From the NCBI GenBank assembly GCA_035542975.1, contig DATKKK010000033.1:1-38045 (forward strand): 38,045 nucleotides of DNA, read 5' to 3'. Below are positions 31,822 through 38,045 of the stretch, one piece after another (within the stretch, counting starts at the first letter, position 1; the number at the start of each line of letters is the position of its first letter). A program made the position numbers and the translations under genes. The stretch comes from DATKKK01 sp035542975 (GTDB lineage: Archaea > Thermoproteota > Bathyarchaeia > Bathyarchaeales > Bathycorpusculaceae). A model generated the notes under the pieces. It made no database searches. It saw nothing but the letters and a program-made list of their open reading frames with translations, and was not told the origin of the DNA.

Positions 31822-31905
31822 ATGTCGCAGAAAGATAATCTAATGCAACTAATCAAGCAGCAGATTGATGTTGAAAGAGAGTATGCGAAGCATCTTGCTG
31901 AGTGA
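31822..31905 (+). pseudogene. First helix of a ferritin-like protein, cut off by a stop
   Basis: ATG 31822 with GGAG upstream encodes 27 residues (MSQKDNLMQLIKQQIDVERE, YAKHLAE) and then TGA. The sequence is the expected first helix of the ferritin-like protein encoded in the next frame. Adding one G in GAGTGAAA to restore GAGGTGAAA would join both parts (AEVKDKV). It overlaps the following GTG start in GTGA. Confidence 0.55.
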
Positions 31906-32252
31906 AAGATAAAGTCGGTATTGCCGCGGCGAGGCTTCTTTTGTTGGAGATGCATCTAAACGCGGAGAAGCATGCCGCTATTCTGACTGAGATGCTTGAA
32001 ATCCTTAAGAAAGCTCCTCCTGGTGTGTCCACTTGGGATTATGAGCTTGAGGAGTATTCTGATGCGGCTTTGATGAGGAAAGAGTTTGAAAGGCATGTTG
32101 AGAAGGAAAGTGGCACGTTTGCGCGTTTGAAGGAAGAGCTGAAGCGTAAGAATGACAAGGGTCTTGACATGCTTTTTGCGAACATCGAGGAAGACGAAAA
32201 GAGGCACTACAAGATACTGCAGGCGATAATTGAAGAACTGTTCGTAAAGTAA
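31902..32252 (+). CDS. Ferritin-like / rubrerythrin-type helical protein, N-terminally split
   Basis: 116 residues from GTG 31902. Helices AAARLLLLEMHLNAEKHAAI, RKEFERHVEKESGTFARLKE and MLFANIEEDEKRHYKILQAI carry E-x-x-H and E-x-x-x-E-x-x-H patterns (EMHLNAEKH; EEDEKRHYK) like di-iron ferritin-like proteins. The first helix lies in the overlapping frame before it, so either the gene is frameshifted, or two peptides are made by coupled restart at GTGA. Carboxylate ligands from the missing helix (VEREYAKH) would be needed for a full metal site. Confidence 0.72.
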   Translation: MKDKVGIAAARLLLLEMHLNAEKHAAILTEMLEILKKAPPGVSTWDYELEEYSDAALMRKEFERHVEKESGTFARLKEELKRKNDKGLDMLFANIEEDEKRHYKILQAIIEELFVK

Positions 32253-32369
32253 GCCTACAAGAACTCAGGTAAATCTTTGCGCCTTGTTCTCTCTCGATGA
32301 TGATTGATTGGGTAAAACTCTTCTCCTAAAGAATCAGGAATGACGTAAAGGTCTGCGACTGGATTGCTG
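32253..32369. other. Intergenic space after the ferritin-like gene
   Basis: About 120 nt between the ferritin-like gene and the stop of the small membrane gene on the other strand. It contains no supported gene or clear terminator. Confidence 0.3.
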
Positions 32370-32528
32370 CTAGTACCACTCTTTCTTTCCTTTAGCAAAA
32401 ACTCCGTAAATGCTCATTAAGCCTCCAATCGCTACTACCAGCCAGTTTCTTTGCAGACCCGACACTGCGAGAAGAATTCCTCCGACAGCAGCAAGAATCA
32501 GACCAGAAACAAAAATTAGCTTTCTCAT
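32370..32528 (-). CDS. 52-residue two-span membrane protein
   Basis: ATG 32528 on the minus strand encodes MRKLIFVSGLILAAVGGILL, AVSGLQRNWLVVAIGG, LMSIYGVFAKGKKEWY. There are two hydrophobic helices joined by a short polar turn (GLQRN) and a basic C-terminus, with small residues (G-x-x-x-G-like) suited to helix packing. Only a weak ribosome site (GAGAG) is seen. Small membrane proteins of this shape are common; the function is unknown. Confidence 0.55.
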   Translation of the reverse strand: MRKLIFVSGLILAAVGGILLAVSGLQRNWLVVAIGGLMSIYGVFAKGKKEWY

Positions 32529-32610
32529 AGGCTAATCTCTCAGTATTCGCTCATAAGGCCTTTTCTACAGGTCAGCAGCATAAAAGAGCATTGGTGAAAC
32601 GTGCAATTCT

Positions 32611-32838
32611 TTATGTTTCGTGTGCGATCATTGTCAGTGTTTGTCTTACTTTTTTCATTTTCCTTATTTTGTTGTGTGTTTCTTTGATCTCGTCCATCGT
32701 GTCTGCTCTGGTTTTAACGATAATGTCGTAGATGCCGTAGAGAGGATAAGCTTCTACGACTCCTTTGATTTCTCTCAGCGTTTTCATGAGTTGCGGGTCG
32801 AATTCTTCTGTGTTTACTAATACATATGCCATGGGCAT
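32611..32838 (-). CDS. Stand-alone Lrp/AsnC ligand-binding (RAM) domain protein
   Basis: 75 residues from ATG 32838 (GTG 32847 and ATG 32832 are alternatives). The beta-alpha-beta-beta-alpha-beta RAM fold is clear: AYVLVNTEEFDPQLMKTLRE, VVEAYPLYGIYDIIVKTRAD, EIKETHNKIRKMKKVRQTLT, MIAHE. The G-x-Y-D centre is the amino-acid binding region in the family. There is no DNA-binding half, so it may form mixed oligomers with a full regulator such as that at 33354-33917. A TATA-like ATTAAAAG lies near 32878 on its strand. Confidence 0.85.
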   Translation of the reverse strand: MPMAYVLVNTEEFDPQLMKTLREIKGVVEAYPLYGIYDIIVKTRADTMDEIKETHNKIRKMKKVRQTLTMIAHET

Positions 32839-32926
32839 CTGGGTCACGTCTTACTCTCTCTGTGTACACTTGGCTTTTAATGTTTAGGAGGGATTCACTG
32901 AAAGTTCTCGGTTGGTTGGGGTAAAG

Positions 32927-32934
32927 TTTTATAG
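32927..32934 (+). promoter_or_regulatory. TATA box of the SRP RNA gene
   Basis: TTTTATAG, with purine-rich GTAAAG upstream as a possible TFB site. Its centre is 27 nt before the first paired base of the SRP RNA at 32958. Confidence 0.7.
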
Positions 32935-32957
32935 TGTTTGTTATGCACTGTTGTTTT

Positions 32958-33274
32958 GCGGTGGGTCTTAGGCGGGGGGCTAGGGGTCCCTTGCACCATA
33001 AACCCTCTACAGGATGGGCTGACAGCGGAGGGTGAGGCGTTTAAGGCCGTTGACGCCGTCATTTCCGAAACGATGACTATCCGTCCTTTGGGGCTGGCGA
33101 TCGTTGAACGGTTTCCGTAGGGAAGCCGTCTTCAGCGTTTACCAGGCGAATCTGGCTAGGCCCGGGAGGGAGCAACCTAAGTTTGGGCGTTCAGCGCTCA
33201 AGGGGGTGCGGGTATTAGTGTAGGGTTTGGGCGGTTCAGCGGAATCTGGGCGTCGAACTTCCGTGATCCACCGC
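32958..33274 (+). ncRNA. ffs: Signal recognition particle RNA (7S RNA)
   Basis: About 317 nt, archaeal size. The ends pair (GCGGTGG with CCACCGC), closing helix 5. Around 33158-33180 the SRP54-binding helix 8 is clear: GGCCC, the GGGA tetraloop, then GGGAGCAACC with the conserved AGCA internal loop. The 5' region (GGGTCTTAGGCGGGGGG ... GGGGTCCCTTGCACC) forms the Alu-like domain bound by SRP19-independent contacts. It makes the RNA core of the particle that targets membrane and secreted proteins. Short protein-like frames inside it are artefacts. Confidence 0.93.
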
Positions 33275-33353
33275 TTTCACCCTTATTCTTTATGGGCCAT
33301 TCAACAAAAATGATACGAGACAAAACATTGCTTTTAAAACAATGAAACTTAAG

Positions 33354-33917
33354 TTATAGAAGTTTTCCTTTATAATGCACTGAGGCTGGGCAGCCTAGGC
33401 AGCTACCGCTTGTATAGAAGTTGCAGGTGCTGCAGTCTGCACCGCACGGTGAGATTTTCTTTCGTTCGATTTGTGGCTTTACGGGTGCAATCATGGGTCT
33501 TGTGGGCGTTACGATCAGGTCGAATTGTATGTTTTTGACTGGTAAGTTTTGGCGGAAGCGTGAGTCTACGCATGACATGAGTGATTTTACGTTTTCTCCG
33601 ATAAGGAGGCAGCTCATGTTGTGTCTTCCCGATGTTAGAAAACAGTTCAGGTAGAGTGGACAGTTTTCGAGGAATTTCAGTACTTTTTCGACGCTGTCTG
33701 TGGATAAGTCGACTTTTGCTAGGAAGATTTCGGCTTTCTTGATGTCGGTTCCGACGGCGTGTGCTAGTATTCCTTTTTCTTCGAGTTTGCGTATTCTTGC
33801 GCTTACGGCGGGTTGGCTGATTTTTAAGCGGTCTGAGATTTCGGCTTGTGAGAGTTGTGGGTTTTCTGATAGCATGTTTAGTATTTTTTTGTCTGTGTTA
33901 TCGATTTCTTCGGGCAT
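33354..33917 (-). CDS. Lrp/AsnC-type regulator with C-terminal Cys cluster
   Basis: 187 residues. Residues 5-60 are the winged helix-turn-helix (DNTDKKILNMLSENPQLSQA, EISDRLKISQPAVSARIRKL, EEKGIL). Residues 65-140 form a divergent ligand-binding domain. The C-terminus adds CGADCSTCNFYTSGSCLGCP (158-177), with five cysteines that could bind an Fe-S cluster or zinc and sense redox or metal. A TATA box (TTTATACAA, about 33956-33964 minus strand) and the start of the divergent Cys-rich gene face it across 150 nt, so that gene is a likely target. Confidence 0.88.
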   Translation of the reverse strand: MPEEIDNTDKKILNMLSENPQLSQAEISDRLKISQPAVSARIRKLEEKGILAHAVGTDIKKAEIFLAKVDLSTDSVEKVLKFLENCPLYLNCFLTSGRHNMSCLLIGENVKSLMSCVDSRFRQNLPVKNIQFDLIVTPTRPMIAPVKPQIERKKISPCGADCSTCNFYTSGSCLGCPASVHYKGKLL

Positions 33918-34070
33918 GTTTTCTTCAACCCTGTTTGGTACGTTTATTGGTATGGTTGTATAAATGTGTTTTGAATATTAAGTGTTTTTGCATTTTTTCC
34001 TATAGTTTATAACCGTAACCCTTATCATTTAATATGTGCTTAATATACGTAAACCTGGGGGTTGTCGAGT

Positions 34071-34442
34071 TTGGTTGACGAAGCAACTTGGGAAAACAAG
34101 TGTTGCCGTTGTGAGGGTGAGCCGAAGCAGAACTTGTATCCTGGCAAGAGAGCGTGTCACGTGACTTGTGGTCCTTGTTTGTACCCTGATGATTGGGGAA
34201 AGTGTGCTTCATGCGAGATTGTGGGGCATTGTAGGTATGCGTTGGATTATCTGAAGAGTCTTAAGGAGAACGGTGTGAAAAAAGGGTGTTTCTTCCAGAA
34301 TCAGCTTGCAGGAGATGAGAGTTTGTATCATACTTTGAACTTCGTAAATGGGCAGCAGCAAGTCCTTGAAGCGTCTGGTGAAAAAGCTTATCTTGAGGAA
34401 CTGAAGAAAACGAACGCTAAGAGTTCTTGTCTTCAGAAATAA
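34071..34442 (+). CDS. Cys-rich protein divergent from the Lrp-type regulator
   Basis: About 123 residues from TTG 34071 (TTG 34062 also possible), with GGGGG at 34057-34061. The N-terminal 60 residues hold most cysteines: CCRCEGEP, ACHVTCGPCLYPDDWGKCAS, CEIVGHCRYA, later GCFFQ. The C-terminal half is helical (NFVNGQQQVLEASGEKAYLE). Such spacing suggests two metal sites, Fe-S or zinc. It is first in a run of three closely spaced genes and lies opposite the regulator, which itself carries a Cys cluster. No family recognised. Confidence 0.78.
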   Translation: MVDEATWENKCCRCEGEPKQNLYPGKRACHVTCGPCLYPDDWGKCASCEIVGHCRYALDYLKSLKENGVKKGCFFQNQLAGDESLYHTLNFVNGQQQVLEASGEKAYLEELKKTNAKSSCLQK

Positions 34443-34468
34443 TGTTCTGAAAACTGTTAGGGCGGAGA

Positions 34469-34714
34469 GTGTCAGATTTGACGGCTGCGTTTGTGTTAGC
34501 AAAAGTTGAAGCTGGGAAAGACGAGGAAGTAGTGAAAGAACTCAGGAAGATTTCTGGGGTCAAGCGGGCGACTCCAACCTATGGGATGTATGACTTGCAT
34601 GTTGAGGTTGCGTTTGACACGATGGAGGAGCTTGACAGGTTTATTTTCGAGAAGATTCGCAGAATTCCTGGAATAAAGGAGACGATTACGCTGATTGCTT
34701 TTAAGGGGGTTTGA
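34469..34714 (+). CDS. Stand-alone Lrp/AsnC ligand-binding (RAM) domain protein
   Basis: 81 residues from GTG 34469, with GGCGGAGA before it. It has the RAM fold: TAAFVLAKVEAGKDEEVVKE, KRATPTYGMYDLHVEVAFDT, DRFIFEKIRRIPGIKETITL, IAFKGV. It is a paralogue of the protein at 32611-32838 (G-x-Y-D core in both). No DNA-binding part, so it probably acts by pairing with full Lrp proteins or by sensing amino acids. Its stop overlaps the TTG alternatives of the next gene. Confidence 0.85.
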   Translation: MSDLTAAFVLAKVEAGKDEEVVKELRKISGVKRATPTYGMYDLHVEVAFDTMEELDRFIFEKIRRIPGIKETITLIAFKGV

Positions 34715-34716
34715 GC

Positions 34717-35028
34717 TTGTCTAGGATGGGTTGTAGGGAAGTTTATTTTAACGATGCAGTTCAGGTGAGTCGGATTGATTTTTTGATCGATCAAGTTAAG
34801 GAGGCTGTAGATGAGATGGGTTTGCCTACTGGCTATGATGTCAAGGTTTACAAGAACGTGCAAACCTGCTGTGGGGTGGGTGGGCTAGGCTTGGTGGTTG
34901 AGGTTGTCGGGCCTGATGAGGAGCGGGTTAAGGCGGTTGATTTGAGGGCAATGTCGAAGATTCTTGAGTTTTGTGAGAAAGAAGGGTATAGTATAACTCA
35001 TTCATTTGGAAAATACGAGGCATTATAA
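34717..35028 (+). CDS. Small alpha/beta protein of unknown family
   Basis: 103 residues from TTG 34717, chosen because AAGGGGG ends 7 nt upstream; TTG 34711 and ATG 34726 are alternatives. Core: YFNDAVQVSRIDFLIDQVKE, GYDVKVYKNVQTCCGVGGLG, LVVEVVGPDEERVKAVDLRA, and a C-terminal SITHSFGKYEAL. The CCGVGG turn is the one unusual motif. The alternating beta-alpha layout could be ferredoxin-like. Overlap with the RAM gene implies shared expression. Confidence 0.75.
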   Translation: MSRMGCREVYFNDAVQVSRIDFLIDQVKEAVDEMGLPTGYDVKVYKNVQTCCGVGGLGLVVEVVGPDEERVKAVDLRAMSKILEFCEKEGYSITHSFGKYEAL

Positions 35029-35109
35029 ATATGCTTGAAACGGTAACGCGTGTTTGAATAGTTGTTGTTGCCAATGATATTCTGTTTTTTTGTGTTTTGA
35101 GCATGGGGG

Positions 35110-36201
35110 CTAGTCTGCGGGTTTGGCTAGCGATTTGACCCATTCTTTTTTCTGCCAGAGTGCGCATCCGTGTGTTTCCTCGAGCTGTTCGTGGTTTTCT
35201 CTTATCGTTCTCAGCATTTTCGACTGGAGGGCCTCTTTTAGGGAAACGTTGTTGAGGTTTGTGTCTGAGTAGGGAATGAACGGGCATGGTTCAACGTTAC
35301 CGTCCGCGCTTATGTGGATGAATCCGCGTCCTGCGGAGAGGCAGCCGCCGATTTCTTCTTCATCCCATGGTAGTGCGATGAATACTGCGGGATAGTTTTT
35401 GCGGAAGGAGTCTCTTCTCTTGACCAATTCAAGTCTTTGTGTTTCGGTGAGAACCCAGTCTTTAGTGTCTTCCTTGACTGGTGTGTACTCGACGAGCATG
35501 AACAGTCGGCAGCCTGCGTTGACTAGTTTTTTCACGAAATTCTCGTCGGTGACTTCGTCGAAGTTGTTTCTGGTGAGGGTTATTGAGGTTCCCCAGAATG
35601 TTCCGTTTTCTTTCAACTTGGCGATTGATGTTTGGAGTATTTCGTAGACGCCTTTTCCTCGGCGTTCGTCGGTGTCGGTTTGGTAGCCTTCTAGGCTGAG
35701 TAGGGGTATGACGTTTCTCTTTTCATTCATTTTTTTTAGGACGGCTTCGTTTATTAGTAGGCCGTTTGTGAACATGAGGAACATTATTTCAGGATAGTCC
35801 TTCGGAATGTCTAGTATGTTGGGGCGCATGAGTGGTTCTCCGCCGCCGAATACGATGAAGGAAATGCCTAGTTCCTTTGCCTCTGCTATGGCTTTTCTGA
35901 GTCTTTCGTCGCTGATGTCTTTGTTCGGTTTTTGGCGGAGAGTCTGATGGTAGCATCCTTTGCAGTGCAGATTGCATTGACTTGTTACGCTGAAGACGAT
36001 GATAGGCGGAACGTGGAGTCCTTGCGTTTCCCATTGTTTTCTAATTTTGGCGGCTTGTTTTTGCCAATTTAATGTTTTCACGAAGAAGACTGCTTGCAGG
36101 GGATTGGTTACGGCGGTTCGCAAGGCGTCTTTGAAGAAGATTTTCAGGGTGTTGTTCAGTATTTTATTGAAGTCAATGCTGTCCATGTTAGAACTTGTCA
36201 T
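35110..36201 (-). CDS. Radical SAM/SPASM protein
   Basis: 363 residues from ATG 36201, after GAAGGA and a TATA-like ATATTTAAG upstream. The radical SAM cluster motif is VTSQCNLHCKGCYHQ (C-x3-C-x2-C), followed by VFGGGEPLMRPNI. Near the C-terminus GGCLSAGRGFIHISADGNVE, PCPFIPYSDTNLNN and CALWQKK supply SPASM-like auxiliary cluster cysteines. The N-terminal 50 residues (ILNNTLKIFFKDALRTAVTN) are a helical, hydrophobic extension seen in some archaeal members. Substrate unknown; peptide or lipid/heme-side modification are options. Confidence 0.9.
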   Translation of the reverse strand: MTSSNMDSIDFNKILNNTLKIFFKDALRTAVTNPLQAVFFVKTLNWQKQAAKIRKQWETQGLHVPPIIVFSVTSQCNLHCKGCYHQTLRQKPNKDISDERLRKAIAEAKELGISFIVFGGGEPLMRPNILDIPKDYPEIMFLMFTNGLLINEAVLKKMNEKRNVIPLLSLEGYQTDTDERRGKGVYEILQTSIAKLKENGTFWGTSITLTRNNFDEVTDENFVKKLVNAGCRLFMLVEYTPVKEDTKDWVLTETQRLELVKRRDSFRKNYPAVFIALPWDEEEIGGCLSAGRGFIHISADGNVEPCPFIPYSDTNLNNVSLKEALQSKMLRTIRENHEQLEETHGCALWQKKEWVKSLAKPAD

Positions 36202-36284
36202 TGCATTATCCTTCGGAGTCAAACTTGCGTTAGATGCTCGCTTAAATATGTTCTGGCATGGGTTTGCGATTGAGAATGTTGGTG

Positions 36285-36671
36285 TTAGATTCTTTTTGTT
36301 TTGGCTAATTCCTTCTCGATCTGTTCAAGCTCCTGCACAGTGTACGAGCTAAACCATCCGTCTTTTGACCGCTTCGCATCCTTATCTTGTTTCGTTCGGT
36401 TCATGTAAAGCTTGATGATAAACGGCGCATTCCAGGTGAAAGCCGCGATAAACCACGCCCAAATTCCGCTCGTAACGTACAGCACAAAATAATCACAGAA
36501 AAATACTGTTCCATACAGGCAATAGAAGACGATGAAAGCAAACTTTAAGACAAAAGACAGGTCATCTAAACTACGTAAGAATTCACGGTACCACAGCCCA
36601 TGAAGTAATAAAGAACACATTTTCCGATAACACAAGCTCCGATGATTGCGAAGGTTGCTATCCGCATCCAA
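36285..36671 (-). CDS. Small membrane protein, start uncertain
   Basis: About 128 residues from TTG 36671 (GTG 36686 lies directly after GGGGG, too close to it). The middle has two or three hydrophobic helices (SFVLKFAFIVFYCLYGTVFF, FVLYVTSGIWAWFIAAFTW), then a basic, helical tail (MNRTKQDKDAKRSKDGWFSS, YTVQELEQIEKELAKTKR). The first 40 residues are less protein-like, while another frame in the same place encodes a hydrophobic stretch (36566-36667), so a frameshift is possible. No family recognised. Confidence 0.6.
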   Translation of the reverse strand: MDADSNLRNHRSLCYRKMCSLLLHGLWYREFLRSLDDLSFVLKFAFIVFYCLYGTVFFCDYFVLYVTSGIWAWFIAAFTWNAPFIIKLYMNRTKQDKDAKRSKDGWFSSYTVQELEQIEKELAKTKRI

Positions 36672-36686
36672 TTCAAGAGGTTTCAC

Positions 36687-36992
36687 CCCCCTTACCTTCT
36701 AAACAGTCCTACATTCCACTAGCGCGTGCCACTCGGTATGAACGCTCTTATGGATTTGAAAAATATAATAAAGTTATGAAGACAGAATACGTAGCGTTAA
36801 TTAAGAGTCAGAAACCTGATTCAGGATAAACAAGCGTTGAACAATAAGCAGATTCTGTTTCTTTGAATCAAAGTTTTATACCATACACGAGCATAGAACG
36901 ATGCTCAAAAGACAGTTCTTCTATCCAGCTAAAACAACAGCTTAAAAAGGGAATGAAGAACACTATAGATGTAAATATGTGAGGAAGCTCCA
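36687..36992. other. Intergenic region with TPR-gene promoter
   Basis: 306 nt without a gene. It contains a first AT-rich TATA-like AAATATAATAAAG (about 36761-36773), and nearer the TPR gene a perfect palindrome, a second TATA-like box and a hairpin (see the next entry). Confidence 0.45.
36861..36906 (+). promoter_or_regulatory. TPR-gene promoter with two inverted repeats
   Basis: CTTTGA-A-TCAAAG (36861-36873) lies exactly before TTTTATA (36874-36880), in the place of the TFB-recognition element. GAGCAT-(6)-ATGCTC (36889-36906) covers the expected transcript start. Such placement suggests a repressor operator and a hairpin leader, but no regulator is identified. Confidence 0.4.
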
Positions 36993-37706
36993 TTGCCAAA
37001 AGGTCTTGATTTTAAGACGTTCGAAGAAAAAGCCGACAAAGAAGGTTTAGTGTGGGAGGAGAAGGAGCAATTCGAAAAAGCCGTTAACGCTTATGATCGA
37101 CTTTTAGCAGAAGTTGAAGCAGTTTCTCCCGTAAGCCAATCGGAAAACGGTGAAAAGAATGCAATAACGGCTTACCTGCTAATGAGAAAAGCAGGGGTTT
37201 TGCTACAAACTGGAAAAGTAGAGGTCGGTGAACAACTTATGCATAGGGCGCTAGAGCATGCTGAAAAATCAGGCAATTCTTTGATTATTGCCCGAGCTAA
37301 ACTCGGAATTGGCGTTTTCTACGGCTCAACCAACAGGCTTGAAGAAGGAGAGAAACTGTTGGAAGCAGCCCTACTGTCTTTCGGTAAGGGCACGGATTAT
37401 GACAGCAAACAGGGTTACGGTTGGGCGCTTCTCAACCTTGGCGGACTCTATCGAAAACAAGGCAAGCTGGATCAGGCTGAACAAAAACTATTAGAAGCCA
37501 TTAGAATACTCGAGAGTATCGAGAATTGGGTAGGCGTCGCTTCGGCTTACGAGTTGAAGGCCAAAGTCAACGGTGCTAAAGACAACGCTAAATTGGCAAG
37601 AGAGGACCTGCTGAAAGCCATTTCGTTCTACGAGAAGCAAGGAATGAAGGAAAAAGCTGATTCGCTCAAGAAAAACATGGAAAAAACGAGCGCACACACA
37701 AAATAA
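36993..37706 (+). CDS. Tetratricopeptide-repeat protein
   Basis: 237 residues. At least four TPR-like helix pairs are visible: KEQFEKAVNAYDRLLAEVEA, AYLLMRKAGVLLQTGKVEVG with EQLMHRALEHAEKSG, ARAKLGIGVFYGSTNRLEEG, GYGWALLNLGGLYRKQGKLD with QAEQKLLEAIRILES, and a final DLLKAISFYEKQGMKEKADS. TPRs form scaffolds for protein contacts. No other domain is present. TTG 36993 has GAGGAAG some 10 nt upstream. It probably works in the cytoplasm. Confidence 0.85.
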   Translation: MPKGLDFKTFEEKADKEGLVWEEKEQFEKAVNAYDRLLAEVEAVSPVSQSENGEKNAITAYLLMRKAGVLLQTGKVEVGEQLMHRALEHAEKSGNSLIIARAKLGIGVFYGSTNRLEEGEKLLEAALLSFGKGTDYDSKQGYGWALLNLGGLYRKQGKLDQAEQKLLEAIRILESIENWVGVASAYELKAKVNGAKDNAKLAREDLLKAISFYEKQGMKEKADSLKKNMEKTSAHTK

Positions 37707-37770
37707 AACTTTACCCAACCACAACCAAAAAATGACGATGCGTAAAAGTTATACCTAAACCGAAAATTAG

Positions 37771-38045
37771 TCAGAGCAAATAACGGACAAATAGCATCAT
37801 CATAACAAAACTTGCGATGTCTGCGATTTGACTGGCATAAGTAAAAGATGTGGTTACCACAATAGGAACAGAAACGCTGAAAATGTTAATCAGAGCATGA
37901 AATAAGAATATGCTCCAAATGTTCTCGCCACTTTTAAAGAAGAAGTAACCAGCGAAGACGCCAAAGAGAATAACATGCACAAATTGAGTCTGGAAAAAGG
38001 TCTCAATCCAGCCTAATTGGAAAATGTGGATGTGTTGTAGAGAGA
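37771..38045 (-). CDS. CPBP-family intramembrane protease, C-terminal part (5' end outside the window)
   Basis: The frame is open from the window edge. The visible part (LQHIHIFQLGWIETFFQTQF, VHVILFGVFAGYFFFKSGEN, IWSIFLFHALINIF) carries the late CPBP/CAAX-protease motif F-x-x-H-A-x-x-N, with the catalytic His and Asn, between hydrophobic helices. The final helix ends FVMMMLFVRYLL. The first conserved motif (E-E-x-x-x-R) should lie beyond the window. Members cleave within membranes or act in prenyl-protein processing. The start is not visible. Confidence 0.75.
   Translation of the reverse strand, partial: SLQHIHIFQLGWIETFFQTQFVHVILFGVFAGYFFFKSGENIWSIFLFHALINIFSVSVPIVVTTSFTYASQIADIASFVMMMLFVRYLL

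Noticed and set aside
32938..33120. Apparent 60-residue reading frame inside the SRP RNA
   Set aside because: It lies wholly within a well-supported structured RNA and has no ribosome site.
1..38045. CRISPR array, insertion sequence, prophage or defence cassette
   Set aside because: I saw no regularly spaced repeats, transposase, integrase or recognised defence protein. Flanks of the three tRNA genes show no integrase or attachment-like repeat.

Overview
The window reads as the chromosome of a mesophilic-looking archaeon with moderate to low GC. Several features point to Archaea. There is an archaeal-size SRP (7S) RNA, a deoxyhypusine synthase, a three-OB-fold RPA-like protein and a zinc-LID adenylate kinase. 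A pilin carries a class III signal peptide, and one tRNA contains an apparent intron. Promoters have TATA boxes about 26 nt before the transcript start, ribosome sites match GGAGGTGAT, and TTG/GTG starts are frequent. The mix of Roadblock proteins, a GOLD/emp24-like protein, HTH_45-type winged helices and bacterial-type phosphofructokinases suggests the TACK side of the tree, perhaps Bathyarchaeia. That placement is inference from gene content. I saw no CRISPR array, insertion sequence, integrase or phage gene.

Layout. 1-1.7 kb: the end of a GAF-PAS histidine kinase overlapping its response regulator. 1.74-2.4 kb: a gene-free stretch with a TATA box and a candidate pseudoknot RNA. 2.9-5.2 kb: a type IV pilin-like gene followed by a coiled-coil protein and two Roadblock/LC7 proteins. 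5.2-5.8 kb: two convergent winged-helix genes. 6.1-9.1 kb: inositol monophosphatase/FBPase, metallophosphoesterase, Hsp20, a SWIM zinc-finger protein and a 38-residue membrane protein. 9.2-12.7 kb: adenylate kinase, RPA-like protein, tRNA-Met(CAU) with a probable non-canonical intron, ribose-5-phosphate isomerase and a membrane-anchored coiled-coil protein. 13-20.9 kb: small accessory genes (DUF1801, YdeI-like, thioredoxin-like, zinc ribbons, winged helix, DUF4760-like, DUF885 metallohydrolase), with tRNA-Thr(GGU) and tRNA-Ser(UGA).

21-26.4 kb: a GOLD-domain membrane protein, a HELVH protease, a tandem GNAT with an unrecognised 458-residue protein and a glyoxalase II-like hydrolase, then deoxyhypusine synthase overlapping a small Cys-rich protein. 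26.5-31.8 kb is a sugar-metabolism island. It holds class II fructose-bisphosphate aldolase, a phosphofructokinase with pyrophosphate-type active-site residues, a GT4 glycogen-synthase-like transferase, a second and different phosphofructokinase on the other strand, and a TIM-barrel isomerase. 31.8-35 kb: a ferritin-like gene broken into two overlapping frames, small membrane and stand-alone RAM (Lrp ligand-binding) proteins, the SRP RNA, a full Lrp-type regulator with a Cys cluster, and a Cys-rich protein. The end holds a radical SAM/SPASM protein, a membrane protein, a TPR protein with palindromes at its promoter, and the C-terminus of a CPBP-family membrane protease.

Together the genes suggest an organism running an Embden-Meyerhof route with possibly pyrophosphate-linked phosphofructokinase, feeding sugar polymer synthesis and, through RpiA, the pentose phosphates. 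Nearly all genes sit in short operons with 4-50 nt overlaps or gaps under 20 nt. Features with the least explanation are the pilin-Roadblock cluster, the 458-residue unknown, the tRNA-Met insert, the split ferritin-like gene, and the structured RNA candidate near 2.1 kb.
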